Translations under genes and position numbers: made by a program | Notes under the pieces: generated by a model | The model's input: the letters and a program-made list of their open reading frames with translations, nothing else | Told to the model about the DNA's origin: nothing | The model's database searches: none | NCBI GenBank assembly: GCA_037442365.1 | Contig: JBBIQK010000002.1 | Span: forward strand, 42,734-106,733 | Direction: 5' to 3' | DNA: 64,000 nt | Origin: GBS-DC sp037442365 | Lineage (GTDB): Bacteria > Armatimonadota > Fimbriimonadia > Fimbriimonadales > GBS-DC | Part shown: positions 25,673 through 34,257 of the stretch, piece after piece | Position numbering within the stretch: position 1 is the stretch's first letter | Layout: every line of letters begins with the position of its first letter

Positions 25673-26503
25673 ATGAGGCGTGGATTTACGCTGATTGAGC
25701 TGCTTGTAGTTATCGCGATTATCGCCATTCTGGCGGCGATACTGTTTCCTGTGTTTGCGCAGGCGCGCGAGCAAGCGCGCAAAACGACCTGTCTGTCGAA
25801 TGTGCGTCAGCTGGGACTGGGGATTATGCAGTATGTGCAGGACTACGACGAGTTCCTGCCGATGTCGCAGTATGGCGGAGGCAGTACCAACATTCCTCAT
25901 GTCATCTGGCCAGGCGCCATCTATCCGTATGTCAAGAGCGGGCGCGTAGAGACGCACTGGATGGACCCGAACCAGAAGTGGTATCCGGGCATCGAAGGCA
26001 TTTTCAGCTGCCCCAGCTACCCTGCGCCCCAGCAGAATGGGCAATATGCAGTGCATTACGACCTCTTTGCGGACTTCTGGAACTGCTGCACTTCGGGATC
26101 GCAGTTAGATGCACGCCATCGTGTGGCGTCGCTAGCGGTTCTCGAAAACCCCGCCGACAAGATTATCCTTGCCGAGACGGGCGTGAACGACGCCACCTGG
26201 GGCTGGCCCTTCTTTGGCACATGGCAGTGGGACTGGGCAGACTCGGTGGGCAATCCGCGCGGCTCCACAGATAACGCGCGGATTGCGCTGGAGCGCGACT
26301 GCGACTATGCGCCGCGTGGCAACGGTACTTGGGCGGGCTGTGGCATGCTTCCACGCTATCGCCACAATCGCGTGGCGAACTTCGTGTTCGGCGACGGGCA
26401 CTCCAAGGGCATGGCGCGCGGCAAGGTACTCTGGTTCCGCAACATCTATGTGCCGCACGGCTTGCCCGCGCAGTGGACCGCGGAAGGCTGGTATCCATAC
26501 TGA
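25673..26503 (+). CDS. type IV-pilin-like / pseudopilin protein (DUF1559, H-x9-DG type)
   Basis: A 276-residue protein with a classic prepilin N-terminus (MRRG before FTLIELLVVIAIIAILAAI), cleaved after Gly4 by a prepilin peptidase. The globular part has the DUF1559 features CLSNVRQLGLG and YVQDYDEFLPM, and near the end RYRHNRVANFVFGDGHSK, the H-x9-DG motif. Such proteins are very abundant in Planctomycetes and Armatimonadota, often as lone genes. The role is probably a minor pseudopilin or surface structure. PilT is encoded at 40454-41557. Confidence 0.92.
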   Translation: MRRGFTLIELLVVIAIIAILAAILFPVFAQAREQARKTTCLSNVRQLGLGIMQYVQDYDEFLPMSQYGGGSTNIPHVIWPGAIYPYVKSGRVETHWMDPNQKWYPGIEGIFSCPSYPAPQQNGQYAVHYDLFADFWNCCTSGSQLDARHRVASLAVLENPADKIILAETGVNDATWGWPFFGTWQWDWADSVGNPRGSTDNARIALERDCDYAPRGNGTWAGCGMLPRYRHNRVANFVFGDGHSKGMARGKVLWFRNIYVPHGLPAQWTAEGWYPY

Positions 26504-26560
26504 TGCATCGCTGGGGGTGGGCGACGCCTGCCCCCATTTCTCTATCGGGAGGGAATGCGG

Positions 26561-26800
26561 ATGACGCGCGAGAATAAACTGGTAATTGTGGCGATTGGTC
26601 TGATTCTGGCGGCGGCAGCGATCTTCTTCTTCACCTACCGCAGCACGCAGCCCCAGTTCGTGGAGCCTGACCCCAACGAACTGCAAAAGCGCATCGAGCA
26701 GATTCAGAACGACCCGAACATGCCGCCGCAGGCGAAGGAGGCGGCGATTAGCGAGATTCGACGGCGCATGTCCAGCCCGCCGCCGCAGCAGTCGCCGTAG
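26561..26800 (+). CDS. small membrane-anchored protein of unknown function
   Basis: A 79-residue protein: one N-terminal membrane segment (LVIVAIGLILAAAAIFFFTY) followed by a charged, proline-rich tail (PNELQKRIEQIQNDPNMPP, ending PPPQQSP). The start ATG 26561 has GGAGG eight bases upstream; the ATG at 26555 would be too close. It follows the prepilin gene by 57 bp and may be co-transcribed. No family is recognised. Confidence 0.65.
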   Translation: MTRENKLVIVAIGLILAAAAIFFFTYRSTQPQFVEPDPNELQKRIEQIQNDPNMPPQAKEAAISEIRRRMSSPPPQQSP

Positions 26801-26802
26801 CC

Positions 26803-28038
26803 TTACCCCTTCCGAAACGGCTCCACCAGATGGAGCGCCAGCTCCTTCATGAAGAAGTGGCAGTCGGTGACGATGGGGAAGGTCTGATGCGTGCCGCGGT
26901 CGGTGAGCTTGATAACCGTGTCGGCGTCGCTATCCACACAGAATACACGCACGGACGCAGGCAGCATATTGCCCGTAGCGACGGAGTGGAGCGTGGTGGC
27001 GACCATGATGGCGACGCCGACGCCAGGCACATGAGCGCGCATCGCATCCTGCGCGTCCAGCACATCGGTAATCACTTCGGGCAGCGGTCCATCGTCGCGG
27101 ATGCTGCCTGCCAGCACGAACGGCGCGCCGTGCTTAATGCAGGTATACATTACGCCGCGAGTCAGCACGCCCTGCTCGACCGCCTGACGAATGCCGCCCA
27201 GCATGCGAATGCGGTTAATCGCGCGGATGTGGTGCTGGTGTCCGTGCGTGACGGGCGAACCCAGGTCAAGCGACACGCCGAGTGAAGTGCCGTACATCGC
27301 CGATTCGATGTCGTGCGCGGCGAGCGCGTTGCCCGCGAACAGCACATCGATCCAGCCGTTGCGGATGAGCTGTTCGAGATAGGGTCCCGCGCCCGTGTGG
27401 ATAATCGCGGGACCACCCACGAACAGCACCTTCTCGCCGTGCGCTTTGGCTTTGCGCACCTCTTCGGCGACGCCGCGCACGGCGCGCTCTTTGGGTTTTT
27501 CGGAGGAGACATCGCTGCCCATAAAGGCGAACACGGAGGTTGGGTCGCGCCGCTCTGGGGGCGTGACGCGGATGCCCTCGTGTCCGACGACAATCAGGTC
27601 GCCATGCCTGACCCGCGCCATCGGGATGGTCGCCGCCCGCCAGCGTCCACCCTCCTGCCACACGCGCACCCCGCAGTCCATCTCGATGTTTTCCACGGAC
27701 ACCCAGCGGTGATGCACGCGCACGGAGGTCTCCAGATTCGTGGTGGAGTAGAAATCTTCGGGGAACACACCGTCTTTGGGGGCAGGCTCCAGCTGCGCAT
27801 CGGCGTGCGAGAAAAACGCGCCGTGTTGCTGCACCTCTTCCAGCGCGCGCTCCAGCAGCTCCTCCGTGTCCGCCTCCACCAGAATATCGAACTTGCTGGT
27901 CTCCTCGCGGGTGTGTCCGATTTTCGCGTGGCGCACCTCGTAGCGCACGCCTTCGTACGACGAGAGGATGTCCAGCACTTTGGAGAGGGTCAGCGAGTCG
28001 ATGACATGCCCCTCCAGATGAATCATTTCCGACGGCAT
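26803..28038 (-). CDS. TIGR00300 family protein (archaeal-type ornithine cyclodeaminase / LOR-SDH region)
   Basis: A 411-residue protein that matches the LOR/SDH-conserved-region family (TIGR00300) by its N-terminus (EGHVIDSLTLSKVLDIL), central NIEMDCGVRV, and the Rossmann-like VLFVGGPAIIHTGAG and THGHQHHIRAINRI. Members include the archaeal-type ornithine cyclodeaminase that makes proline and the C-terminal domain of cyanobacterial ArgZ/AgrE. The likely reaction is ornithine to proline and ammonia, by family only. The ATG at 28038 has GGAGG upstream. The gene follows aspA by 16 bp, so both act in amino-acid nitrogen metabolism. Confidence 0.85.
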   Translation of the reverse strand: MPSEMIHLEGHVIDSLTLSKVLDILSSYEGVRYEVRHAKIGHTREETSKFDILVEADTEELLERALEEVQQHGAFFSHADAQLEPAPKDGVFPEDFYSTTNLETSVRVHHRWVSVENIEMDCGVRVWQEGGRWRAATIPMARVRHGDLIVVGHEGIRVTPPERRDPTSVFAFMGSDVSSEKPKERAVRGVAEEVRKAKAHGEKVLFVGGPAIIHTGAGPYLEQLIRNGWIDVLFAGNALAAHDIESAMYGTSLGVSLDLGSPVTHGHQHHIRAINRIRMLGGIRQAVEQGVLTRGVMYTCIKHGAPFVLAGSIRDDGPLPEVITDVLDAQDAMRAHVPGVGVAIMVATTLHSVATGNMLPASVRVFCVDSDADTVIKLTDRGTHQTFPIVTDCHFFMKELALHLVEPFRKG

Positions 28039-28054
28039 CGTCTGTCGCCTCCGT

Positions 28055-29458
28055 TTAGAGTTGCTTGCCCGGAATGCCCGGTTCGGTCATTTTGAACGGG
28101 TCGAACACCTCGCGGATTTGCTCTTCGGTGAGCATGTTGCGCTCGCGCACGATGTCGAGGATGGAGCGTCCCTCACGCAGGGCTTGCTTGACCACTTCGG
28201 CGGCGGCGGCGTAGCCGACATAGGCGTTCAGCGCGGTCGCGAGGCTGGGGCTGGTCTCGGCGTACCAGCGGCACTTTTCTTCGTTGGCGACGATGCCCCG
28301 CACGCACCGCTCGTCCAGCTGGCGCATCATGTTCGTCATAATCTGGATGGAGTGAACCGCGTTGTACGCCATGAGCGGCATCATCACATTCAGCTCCAGC
28401 TGCCCTGCCTGCACGGCGTAATCGATGGCGGTTGCGTTGCCGATGGTCTGGAAGCAGACCATGTTCGCCATTTCGGGGATGCTGGGGTTCACCTTGCCGG
28501 GCATAATGCTGCTGCCCGGTTGCACAGCGGGCAGGGTGATTTCGGCAAAGCCCGTGAGCGGTCCCGACGAGAGCAGGCGCAGGTCGTTCACAATACGGGT
28601 CAGTTCCAGCGCGAGCGTGCGAAGGGCGGAGCCGACCAGCTGCATCGGCAACTGGCTCTGCATCGCCTCGCGCAGGTCGTCGGCAGGGCGGAAGGGTAGC
28701 CCTGTCCATTCGCGCAGCAACTCAACGACGCGGAATCGGTACTGCGGGTGCGTGTTCAACCCGGTACCGACCGCGCTCCCGCCGATGCCCAGCTCTTCGA
28801 CGGCTTCGGCGGCGAACTCCAGCACGCGGCGGCACTTGCGCAGCGTCGCCGCATACGCCGCAAACTCCTGCCCCAGCCGAATCGGCACGGCGTCCTGCAG
28901 ATGCGTGCGCCCTGACTTCAGCACATGGTCAAATTCCCTGCCCTTCTGCGCGAAGGCGTCGGCGAGCGCGTCCAGCACAGGGAACAGCGCGTGCAGGGCG
29001 AGTCGCGTCGCGATACGCATCGCTGTCGGAAAGGTGTCGTTGGTCGATTGTCCGAAGTTGGGGTGGTCGTTCGGGTTCACGAGGGCGTAGTCGCCTTTCG
29101 CGCCGCCCAGAATCTCTATCGCGCGGTTCGCCAGCACCTCGTTGACATTCATATGGAACGAGGTGCCCGCGCCCTGATGGAAGATGTCAGTCGGGAACTG
29201 GTCGCGCAGGTTGCCCTGCAGGATTTCGTCGGCGGCTTGCACCAGCGCGCGCCCGATGGGTTCGGGCAGCAGCCCCAGCTCAGTGTTTGCCTGCGCCGCC
29301 GCCTTTTTGAGTAGCACATACGCCTCAACCATCACTGGGGGTTCGGGAATGCCGCTAATTGGGAAATTCTCCTGGGCCCGCAGGGTCTGTAGCCCCCAGT
29401 AGACATCGGCGGGCAGTTCGCGTTCACCTAATGCGTCTCGTTCAATTCGTGTCGCCAT
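28055..29458 (-). CDS. aspA: aspartate ammonia-lyase
   Basis: A 467-residue fumarase/aspartase superfamily enzyme, L-aspartate to fumarate and ammonia. The N-terminus ERDALGERELPADVYWGLQT and RAQENFPISG is the aspartase type rather than FumC. Other signatures are KSGRTHLQDAVPIRLGQEF, GTGLNTHPQYR and the superfamily loop PGSSIMPGKVNP with the catalytic Ser. The start ATG 29458 has CGGAGG eight bases upstream and a TACACT further up. It is the first gene of a two-gene operon. Confidence 0.93.
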   Translation of the reverse strand: MATRIERDALGERELPADVYWGLQTLRAQENFPISGIPEPPVMVEAYVLLKKAAAQANTELGLLPEPIGRALVQAADEILQGNLRDQFPTDIFHQGAGTSFHMNVNEVLANRAIEILGGAKGDYALVNPNDHPNFGQSTNDTFPTAMRIATRLALHALFPVLDALADAFAQKGREFDHVLKSGRTHLQDAVPIRLGQEFAAYAATLRKCRRVLEFAAEAVEELGIGGSAVGTGLNTHPQYRFRVVELLREWTGLPFRPADDLREAMQSQLPMQLVGSALRTLALELTRIVNDLRLLSSGPLTGFAEITLPAVQPGSSIMPGKVNPSIPEMANMVCFQTIGNATAIDYAVQAGQLELNVMMPLMAYNAVHSIQIMTNMMRQLDERCVRGIVANEEKCRWYAETSPSLATALNAYVGYAAAAEVVKQALREGRSILDIVRERNMLTEEQIREVFDPFKMTEPGIPGKQL

Positions 29459-29503
29459 CGCACAACCTCCGCATGAGTGTACCTGATGGCGGTCGTATGC
29501 GTT

Positions 29504-29519
29504 TGGCACGAAAGTTGCT
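29504..29519 (+). promoter_or_regulatory. sigma-54-type -24/-12 promoter
   Basis: TGGCACG-AAAG-TTGCT matches the sigma-54 consensus TGGCACG-N4-TTGCW at every position, with the required four-base spacer. It points towards the secreted beta-propeller gene (29722). A start point near 29531 gives a leader of about 190 bases. No enhancer-binding activator gene is in the window. Confidence 0.7.
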
Positions 29520-29550
29520 ACAGACGGTGATAGTATGAATGCATGCCTTC

Positions 29551-29641
29551 GGGGGCGTCGTGCTGCGAGGCGAAGCGTTCACTGCGCAGGCAGTTTCGGC
29601 AGGCACTACGAGACTGTTTCGCGTCGCCTATCGACGCCCCC
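29551..29641 (+). ncRNA. candidate structured 5' leader RNA
   Basis: Three nested stems can form: GGGGGCGTCG (29551-29560) with CGACGCCCCC (29632-29641), AGGCGA (29568-29573) with TCGCCT (29624-29629), and CAGTTTCG (29591-29598) with CGAGACTG (29609-29616, one G-U pair). This 91-base fold lies between the sigma-54-type promoter and the secreted-protein gene. It does not match a riboswitch class I know. It could be a regulatory leader or only a stable hairpin. Confidence 0.4.
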
Positions 29642-29721
29642 TTACCTCTTCTACTCCGTGAACCTTACCTGCTTCGGACGGCACACGCTGTGGAAAGGTT
29701 CCCATCGGGAGGATGCGACCG

Positions 29722-31476
29722 ATGGGACGACTGTGGGGCGTTTTGTGGGGAGTTGTTGTGATTTTGGGGAGCGCATGTGCGGATTCATCCAGCGGCGCAC
29801 CGCGCACGCCAAACGGGATGCTGTGGGCGGGCACTACTTTCCAATTGCGCGCCTCTGCAACTGTGAATAACCTGCTCATGGCGCAATCGGGCGCTGCACA
29901 GGTGCGCGTGGGACAGGTCATTCGCTGGCAGTGGCAACAGGAGTCGGACTCGGCAGCTTCCGTTCCTCAGGGTAGCGAAGCGATCTTCCGTGTGCGCGTC
30001 CTCAACGACGGCAACGGCTGGGATAACCTGAACTTCGGGCTAACACGCTACGAGGTGGAACAGCAACAGAACTGGACCATCGAGCTGCGTGAGAACAGCG
30101 CGGGCGACGGAAATGTATCGGGTAGTCCCATTGTGAACGGCGCAGGTAGCCTCTTGCCCCCTGGCGGCGATATGCTCTACCTGGTGCGCATGCGCACGCC
30201 GAGCAGTTCCCTCCCGACGGACGGCGCATCGGCGCAACTGCTTGCCACGCCGAACGGCGCGCCGCAGGCGCAGGTGCTGGGCGAATTCGTGGCAGGCGTG
30301 GTGCGAAGCGCCAGTGTGTCCGCACGCGCATCGAGCTACGGAGAGCATACCAACTTTATTGCGCCCATCCTCTATCAAGGGCGATTGTTCTGGATGGGCA
30401 CCAACCCCACCAACAACGACACACGAATCTTCTTCACGCAGGATGCTGTGGAGGCGACCCAGGGAAGTACGCTGGGTAATACGCGCGTGGTCTATAGCCG
30501 CGTGCTGCGGAATTTTCTCCCGACAGGCTTCAGCGTATTGATGGGTGACGGCTGGTTTGTAGGTGCGGGCAGCCAGCTCGTGCGGGTGAACTTGCCTCGA
30601 GTGCTGAACAACGACGCCAGTAGCGACCCCTATCAGGTGCTGGCGTTCCCCCCAGGCGTTCAACCGCGTCTGGATCTGGAGCCACTGGCGGCGAATGGAC
30701 GGCTCTATGTGGCAGGCAGCGACCGACGCCTGCATTCGATTCGCGAGGACGGCGTGCGCCTGGGTCAAAGTGCGCCACTGTCTGCACAGTATGGTGACTT
30801 CTCGACAGGACCGGTGCAAATAGGACGCGCCCTCTACATCGGCACTCAGCAGGGCTGGGTGGTGCAGTTCGATGCCTTCACAGGGGCGATTCGCACGGCG
30901 CGGCGAGTCAGCATGCAGCCCATTCACAGCCTCGCGCCTGCGTTCGTGGGACGCGGATTGCTCGTGCGGGCAGGCGATCGAGAGGTGTACGCGCTCCATC
31001 CGAACAATCTCAGCGTGCAGTGGCGACGCACCTTCCCCGAAAACCTCGTGTCGCCTGTCGTGGCGTCCGCGCAAGGCGAGATGGGCGCGGTGGTCGATCG
31101 TTTGGGACGCCTTTTTGTATTTCACACACGCGCAGGGTTCAACCTGCCTCTCTATCCGCAGCGAATTTTCGGCGAGGAACAGACGCTCGCCAGCGCGTCG
31201 ATTGCGATTGTGCGTCGCGGCGGGCGACAGGTAGGGTATGTCTATGTGCTGGGGCAGCTGGAGCGCGAAGAAACAAACCCGCAGGCGCTGTTCCGCATCG
31301 TGACTCTGGAGAATCCGCTCAACCGCCACGAGTTCAGTGAGTCGACCATGCTCACGGGTTCGCGCTACCACTCGAGGATACTACTTACGGGCGTTCAGCA
31401 GAATAGCTACTGTTTGATTACCTCGTTCCGTGCGGAGTCGAGTAGCGGCTCTGTCGCAGGTATCCTGCTGCGATAA
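29722..31476 (+). CDS. secreted beta-propeller (PQQ-like repeat) protein
   Basis: A 584-residue exported protein: signal peptide MGRLWGVLWGVVVILGSACA (possible but atypical lipobox GSAC), an N-terminal ~170-residue domain of the DUF11/CARDB style (IFRVRVLNDGNGWDNLNF), then propeller-type blades (GRLYVAGSDRRLHSIREDG; RALYIGTQQGWVVQFDAFTG; REVYALHPNNLSVQWRR). The start ATG 29722 has GGAGG nine bases upstream; ATG 29713 directly abuts it. Expression probably depends on sigma-54. Ligand and function are unknown; it has no dockerin tag. Confidence 0.75.
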   Translation: MGRLWGVLWGVVVILGSACADSSSGAPRTPNGMLWAGTTFQLRASATVNNLLMAQSGAAQVRVGQVIRWQWQQESDSAASVPQGSEAIFRVRVLNDGNGWDNLNFGLTRYEVEQQQNWTIELRENSAGDGNVSGSPIVNGAGSLLPPGGDMLYLVRMRTPSSSLPTDGASAQLLATPNGAPQAQVLGEFVAGVVRSASVSARASSYGEHTNFIAPILYQGRLFWMGTNPTNNDTRIFFTQDAVEATQGSTLGNTRVVYSRVLRNFLPTGFSVLMGDGWFVGAGSQLVRVNLPRVLNNDASSDPYQVLAFPPGVQPRLDLEPLAANGRLYVAGSDRRLHSIREDGVRLGQSAPLSAQYGDFSTGPVQIGRALYIGTQQGWVVQFDAFTGAIRTARRVSMQPIHSLAPAFVGRGLLVRAGDREVYALHPNNLSVQWRRTFPENLVSPVVASAQGEMGAVVDRLGRLFVFHTRAGFNLPLYPQRIFGEEQTLASASIAIVRRGGRQVGYVYVLGQLEREETNPQALFRIVTLENPLNRHEFSESTMLTGSRYHSRILLTGVQQNSYCLITSFRAESSSGSVAGILLR

Positions 31477-31509
31477 GGTTGTGTTCGAACGCCCTCGCGC
31501 ACAGACAGG

Positions 31510-31515
31510 TATAAT
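31510..31515 (+). promoter_or_regulatory. -10 hexamer TATAAT for the GT9 gene
   Basis: A perfect TATAAT with a short 5' leader that includes GAGGG before the GTG at 31537. Confidence 0.45.
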
Positions 31516-31536
31516 AACTCTGGCGCGAGGGCAATC

Positions 31537-32529
31537 GTGAGAGGAACACGCGAACGGATTTTCGTGTTTGCACGCACAGGGATTGGCGATATCGTGTATA
31601 CCATCCCCGCCCTGCGCGCGTTGCGTCGCCGATTCCCAGAAGCCCATATCACCATCGAGGCAGGCGAGCGCGGGCACTCGCTCCTGCGCTACTGTCCCTA
31701 TGTGGACGAGGTCTGGGTGCGCGTGCGCCCGCGCGGGCTGCGCGGCAAACTGGGCAGCATCTGGAACCTGATGCGGGGCAGATTCGACCGCGCGGTGATT
31801 CTGGATCGCAGCGATGAGAAGACACTGCACACCTTCCTGGCGCGTATCCCTGAACGCTACGGCGTGCGGAAAAGGCTCTTTGGCAGCTTGCTGACCGCCA
31901 GTATCCCATGGGACCCCAACGCGCACGATATGAACGACCACTTCCGCAAGGTGGTGGAGCTGCTCGGCTGCGACACAAGCGACTGGAAACTGGAGTTGTT
32001 CCCTGATCCGAAGGCGTACCAGAGCCTGCCGCAAAAGCTGGCGTATGCGGGCTGGCGCGGCGAGCGACCGCTGGTAGGGATTAATCCGGGCGCCAGCGCG
32101 CCTGAACGCCAGTGGCTCCCCGAACGCTACGCACAGGTCGCCGACGCCCTGCAGCAGAGAGGCGCGCGCGTGTTGCTTTTGGGAGGCGCAGGCGACATCC
32201 CACTGACGGAAGCCATCCTGCAAACAATGCGCACCGAGCCGCTTACGCTTACGGGCAAGCTCACGCTGGACGAGCTGATTGTCGCCATCAGTGGGCTGGA
32301 TGCGCTGATTAGCGGCGACACGGGACCCGCGCACCTCGCTGCGGCGGTGGGGACGCCCGTCGTCGGGCTGTACGGCGCGACCTCCGCCCGACGCTACGCC
32401 CCCATCGGCGACAAACACATCATTATCGACAAGTCAGACGCAGACATACCCGCACAGGCGCGCATGCACGCCATTCAGGTGGACGAGGTACTAACAGCCG
32501 CGCGCCAGCTGGGATTAGCAGGCAATTAA
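31537..32529 (+). CDS. glycosyltransferase family 9 (ADP-heptosyltransferase-like)
   Basis: A 330-residue GT9 enzyme. The N-terminal domain begins IFVFARTGIGDIVYTIPALR, the acceptor/helix signature of the heptosyltransferase family. The C-terminal nucleotide-sugar domain has VGINPGASAPERQWLPERYA and the signature ISGDTGPAHLAAAVGTPVVG. It probably adds a sugar to the inner part of a surface lipoglycan in the cytoplasm. The start is GTG 31537 with GAGGG ten bases upstream. The gene is convergent with guaA. Confidence 0.9.
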   Translation: MRGTRERIFVFARTGIGDIVYTIPALRALRRRFPEAHITIEAGERGHSLLRYCPYVDEVWVRVRPRGLRGKLGSIWNLMRGRFDRAVILDRSDEKTLHTFLARIPERYGVRKRLFGSLLTASIPWDPNAHDMNDHFRKVVELLGCDTSDWKLELFPDPKAYQSLPQKLAYAGWRGERPLVGINPGASAPERQWLPERYAQVADALQQRGARVLLLGGAGDIPLTEAILQTMRTEPLTLTGKLTLDELIVAISGLDALISGDTGPAHLAAAVGTPVVGLYGATSARRYAPIGDKHIIIDKSDADIPAQARMHAIQVDEVLTAARQLGLAGN

Positions 32530-32535
32530 GGCGTC

Positions 32536-34083
32536 TTATTCCCACTCAATCGTCGCGGGGGGCTTGGAACTCAGGTCGTACAGCACGCGGTTCACGCCGG
32601 GCACTTCGTTGCTGATGCGGTTGGCGATGCGCAGCAGCAGGTCCCACGGCAGCTCGGCAGGCTCGGCGGTCATCGCGTCCTCGCTATGCACCACGCGCAG
32701 CACAATCGGGTGCTGATAGGTGCGCTGGTCGCCCATCACGCCCACCGAACGCACATCGGGCAACACGGCGAACGCCTGCCACACCCGCTGCGACCAGCCC
32801 GTGCGCGTCAGTTCCTCCGTGAGGATGGCGTCTGCCGCGCGCACAATCTCCAGCTTCTCCGCCGTAATCGCGCCCAGCACGCGCACCGCCAGCCCTGGTC
32901 CTGGAAACGGCTGCCGCCATACGATTTCAGGGGGCAATCCCAGCTCCTGCGCCACGCGCCGCACCTCGTCCTTGAACAGGTAGCGCAACGGCTCAATCAG
33001 CTCCATGCGCATCCAGTCGGGCAGCCCGCCGACATTGTGATGGGTCTTGATTTTCGCCGCCAGGCGCGTGCCGCTTTCGATCACATCAGGATACAGCGTG
33101 CCCTGCGCCAGATAGCGACACTGCCCAATCGCGTCGGCATGCTCCTCGAACACGCGCACGAACTCCTCGCCGATGACGCGGCGCTTCTGTTCGGGGTCGG
33201 TAATGCCCTGCAGTCGCTGCAGGAACCGCTCGCGGGCGTCCACGAATATCAGGCGGCTGGGAAAGTGTTGCGTGAACAGCGTGCGCACCTGCTCCGCCTC
33301 GCCCGCGCGCATCAGCCCGTGATCGACGAAGATGCATGTGAGTTGCTCGCCGATGGCGCGTTGCACCAGCGCGGCGACCGTGCAGGAATCGACGCCCCCA
33401 CTCACGGCGCACAGCACGCGCTCGCCGCCGACCTGCACGCGGATATGGGCGATGCTCTCCTGAATGAAGTTGCGCATCGTCCAGTCGCCCCTACAGCCGC
33501 ACACAGCGTACAGGAACTGGCGCAACAGGTGCATGCCGAACGGCGTGTGCGCGACTTCGGGATGGAACTGCACGCCAAACAGGTTGCGTTGCAAATCGCC
33601 CATCGCCGCGACGGGGGTGTTCTCGGTCTCCGCCAGCACCTGAAAGCCCGGCGGGGGCGTCTGCACCATGTCGCCGTGGCTCATCCAGCAGGTCAGGTGA
33701 AAATCGAGCTGTTCGAACAGCGGCTCGGCGTGTACAACGGTCAGCAGCGTGCGCCCGTACTCGCGCTGCGGAGCAGGCTGCACAACGCCCCCCAGCAGGT
33801 GCGCCATCAGCTGGTGTCCGTAGCAGATGCCCAGCACGGGCGCGCCCAGCGTAAACAGCGCGGGGTCAACGCGCGGCGCGTTCGATTCGTACACGCTGGC
33901 GGGACCGCCCGACAGAATGATGCCCTTGGGCGGGCGCTTGCGCAGGGCATCCAGCGGCGTGTCGTAGGGCGCGATTTCGCAGAACACATTGCACTCGCGC
34001 ACGCGCCGCGCAATCAGCTGCGTGTATTGCCCACCGAAGTCTAATATCACGATGCGCTCGTGCGCGCCAATCGGGGTCTCCAT
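32536..34083 (-). CDS. guaA: GMP synthase (glutamine-hydrolysing)
   Basis: A 515-residue enzyme converting XMP to GMP. The N-terminal class I glutamine amidotransferase has Cys87 in LGICYGHQLM and the His-Glu pair in VQFHPEVAHT. The ATP-pyrophosphatase loop is CAVSGGVDSCTVAAL. The C-terminal dimerisation domain ends with KPPATIEWE, the invariant GuaA terminus. The start ATG 34083 is seven bases after TATCCT (34096-34091), another short or leaderless arrangement; a TTG at 34089 is the alternative. Confidence 0.97.
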   Translation of the reverse strand: METPIGAHERIVILDFGGQYTQLIARRVRECNVFCEIAPYDTPLDALRKRPPKGIILSGGPASVYESNAPRVDPALFTLGAPVLGICYGHQLMAHLLGGVVQPAPQREYGRTLLTVVHAEPLFEQLDFHLTCWMSHGDMVQTPPPGFQVLAETENTPVAAMGDLQRNLFGVQFHPEVAHTPFGMHLLRQFLYAVCGCRGDWTMRNFIQESIAHIRVQVGGERVLCAVSGGVDSCTVAALVQRAIGEQLTCIFVDHGLMRAGEAEQVRTLFTQHFPSRLIFVDARERFLQRLQGITDPEQKRRVIGEEFVRVFEEHADAIGQCRYLAQGTLYPDVIESGTRLAAKIKTHHNVGGLPDWMRMELIEPLRYLFKDEVRRVAQELGLPPEIVWRQPFPGPGLAVRVLGAITAEKLEIVRAADAILTEELTRTGWSQRVWQAFAVLPDVRSVGVMGDQRTYQHPIVLRVVHSEDAMTAEPAELPWDLLLRIANRISNEVPGVNRVLYDLSSKPPATIEWE

Positions 34084-34090
34084 CGGCAAT

Positions 34091-34096
34091 AGGATA
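34091..34096 (-). promoter_or_regulatory. -10 hexamer TATCCT, near-leaderless, for guaA
   Basis: TATCCT on the minus strand lies seven bases before ATG 34083, one more than the six seen at other genes. Confidence 0.4.
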
Positions 34097-34158
34097 CCCG
34101 CAGGCGACTCGCAAGATCCGTCTGGGCGCGACTGAATTCAGTCTGGCGTTTTTCCACT

Positions 34159-34174
34159 CTGGCACAAAAGTTGC
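34159..34174 (+). promoter_or_regulatory. sigma-54-type -24/-12 promoter
   Basis: TGGCACA-AAAG-TTGCT differs from the consensus only at the seventh base and repeats the AAAG spacer of the site at 29504-29519. It lies about 84 bases before the start of the HAF-repeat/dockerin gene. A short G5/C5 hairpin follows (GGGGG near 34175, CCCCC near 34199). Confidence 0.65.
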
Positions 34175-34257
34175 TGGGGGAATGCAATCGGCGTCAGCCC
34201 CCCACGGCTCTGCGACGAGTTAGGGGATTGCGACGCACGAGAAAATGGAGACATACG

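Noticed and set aside
29551..29641. A tRNA or known riboswitch in the leader
   Set aside because: There is no TTCRA loop, no CCA-type acceptor pairing and no conserved riboswitch core that I can recognise.
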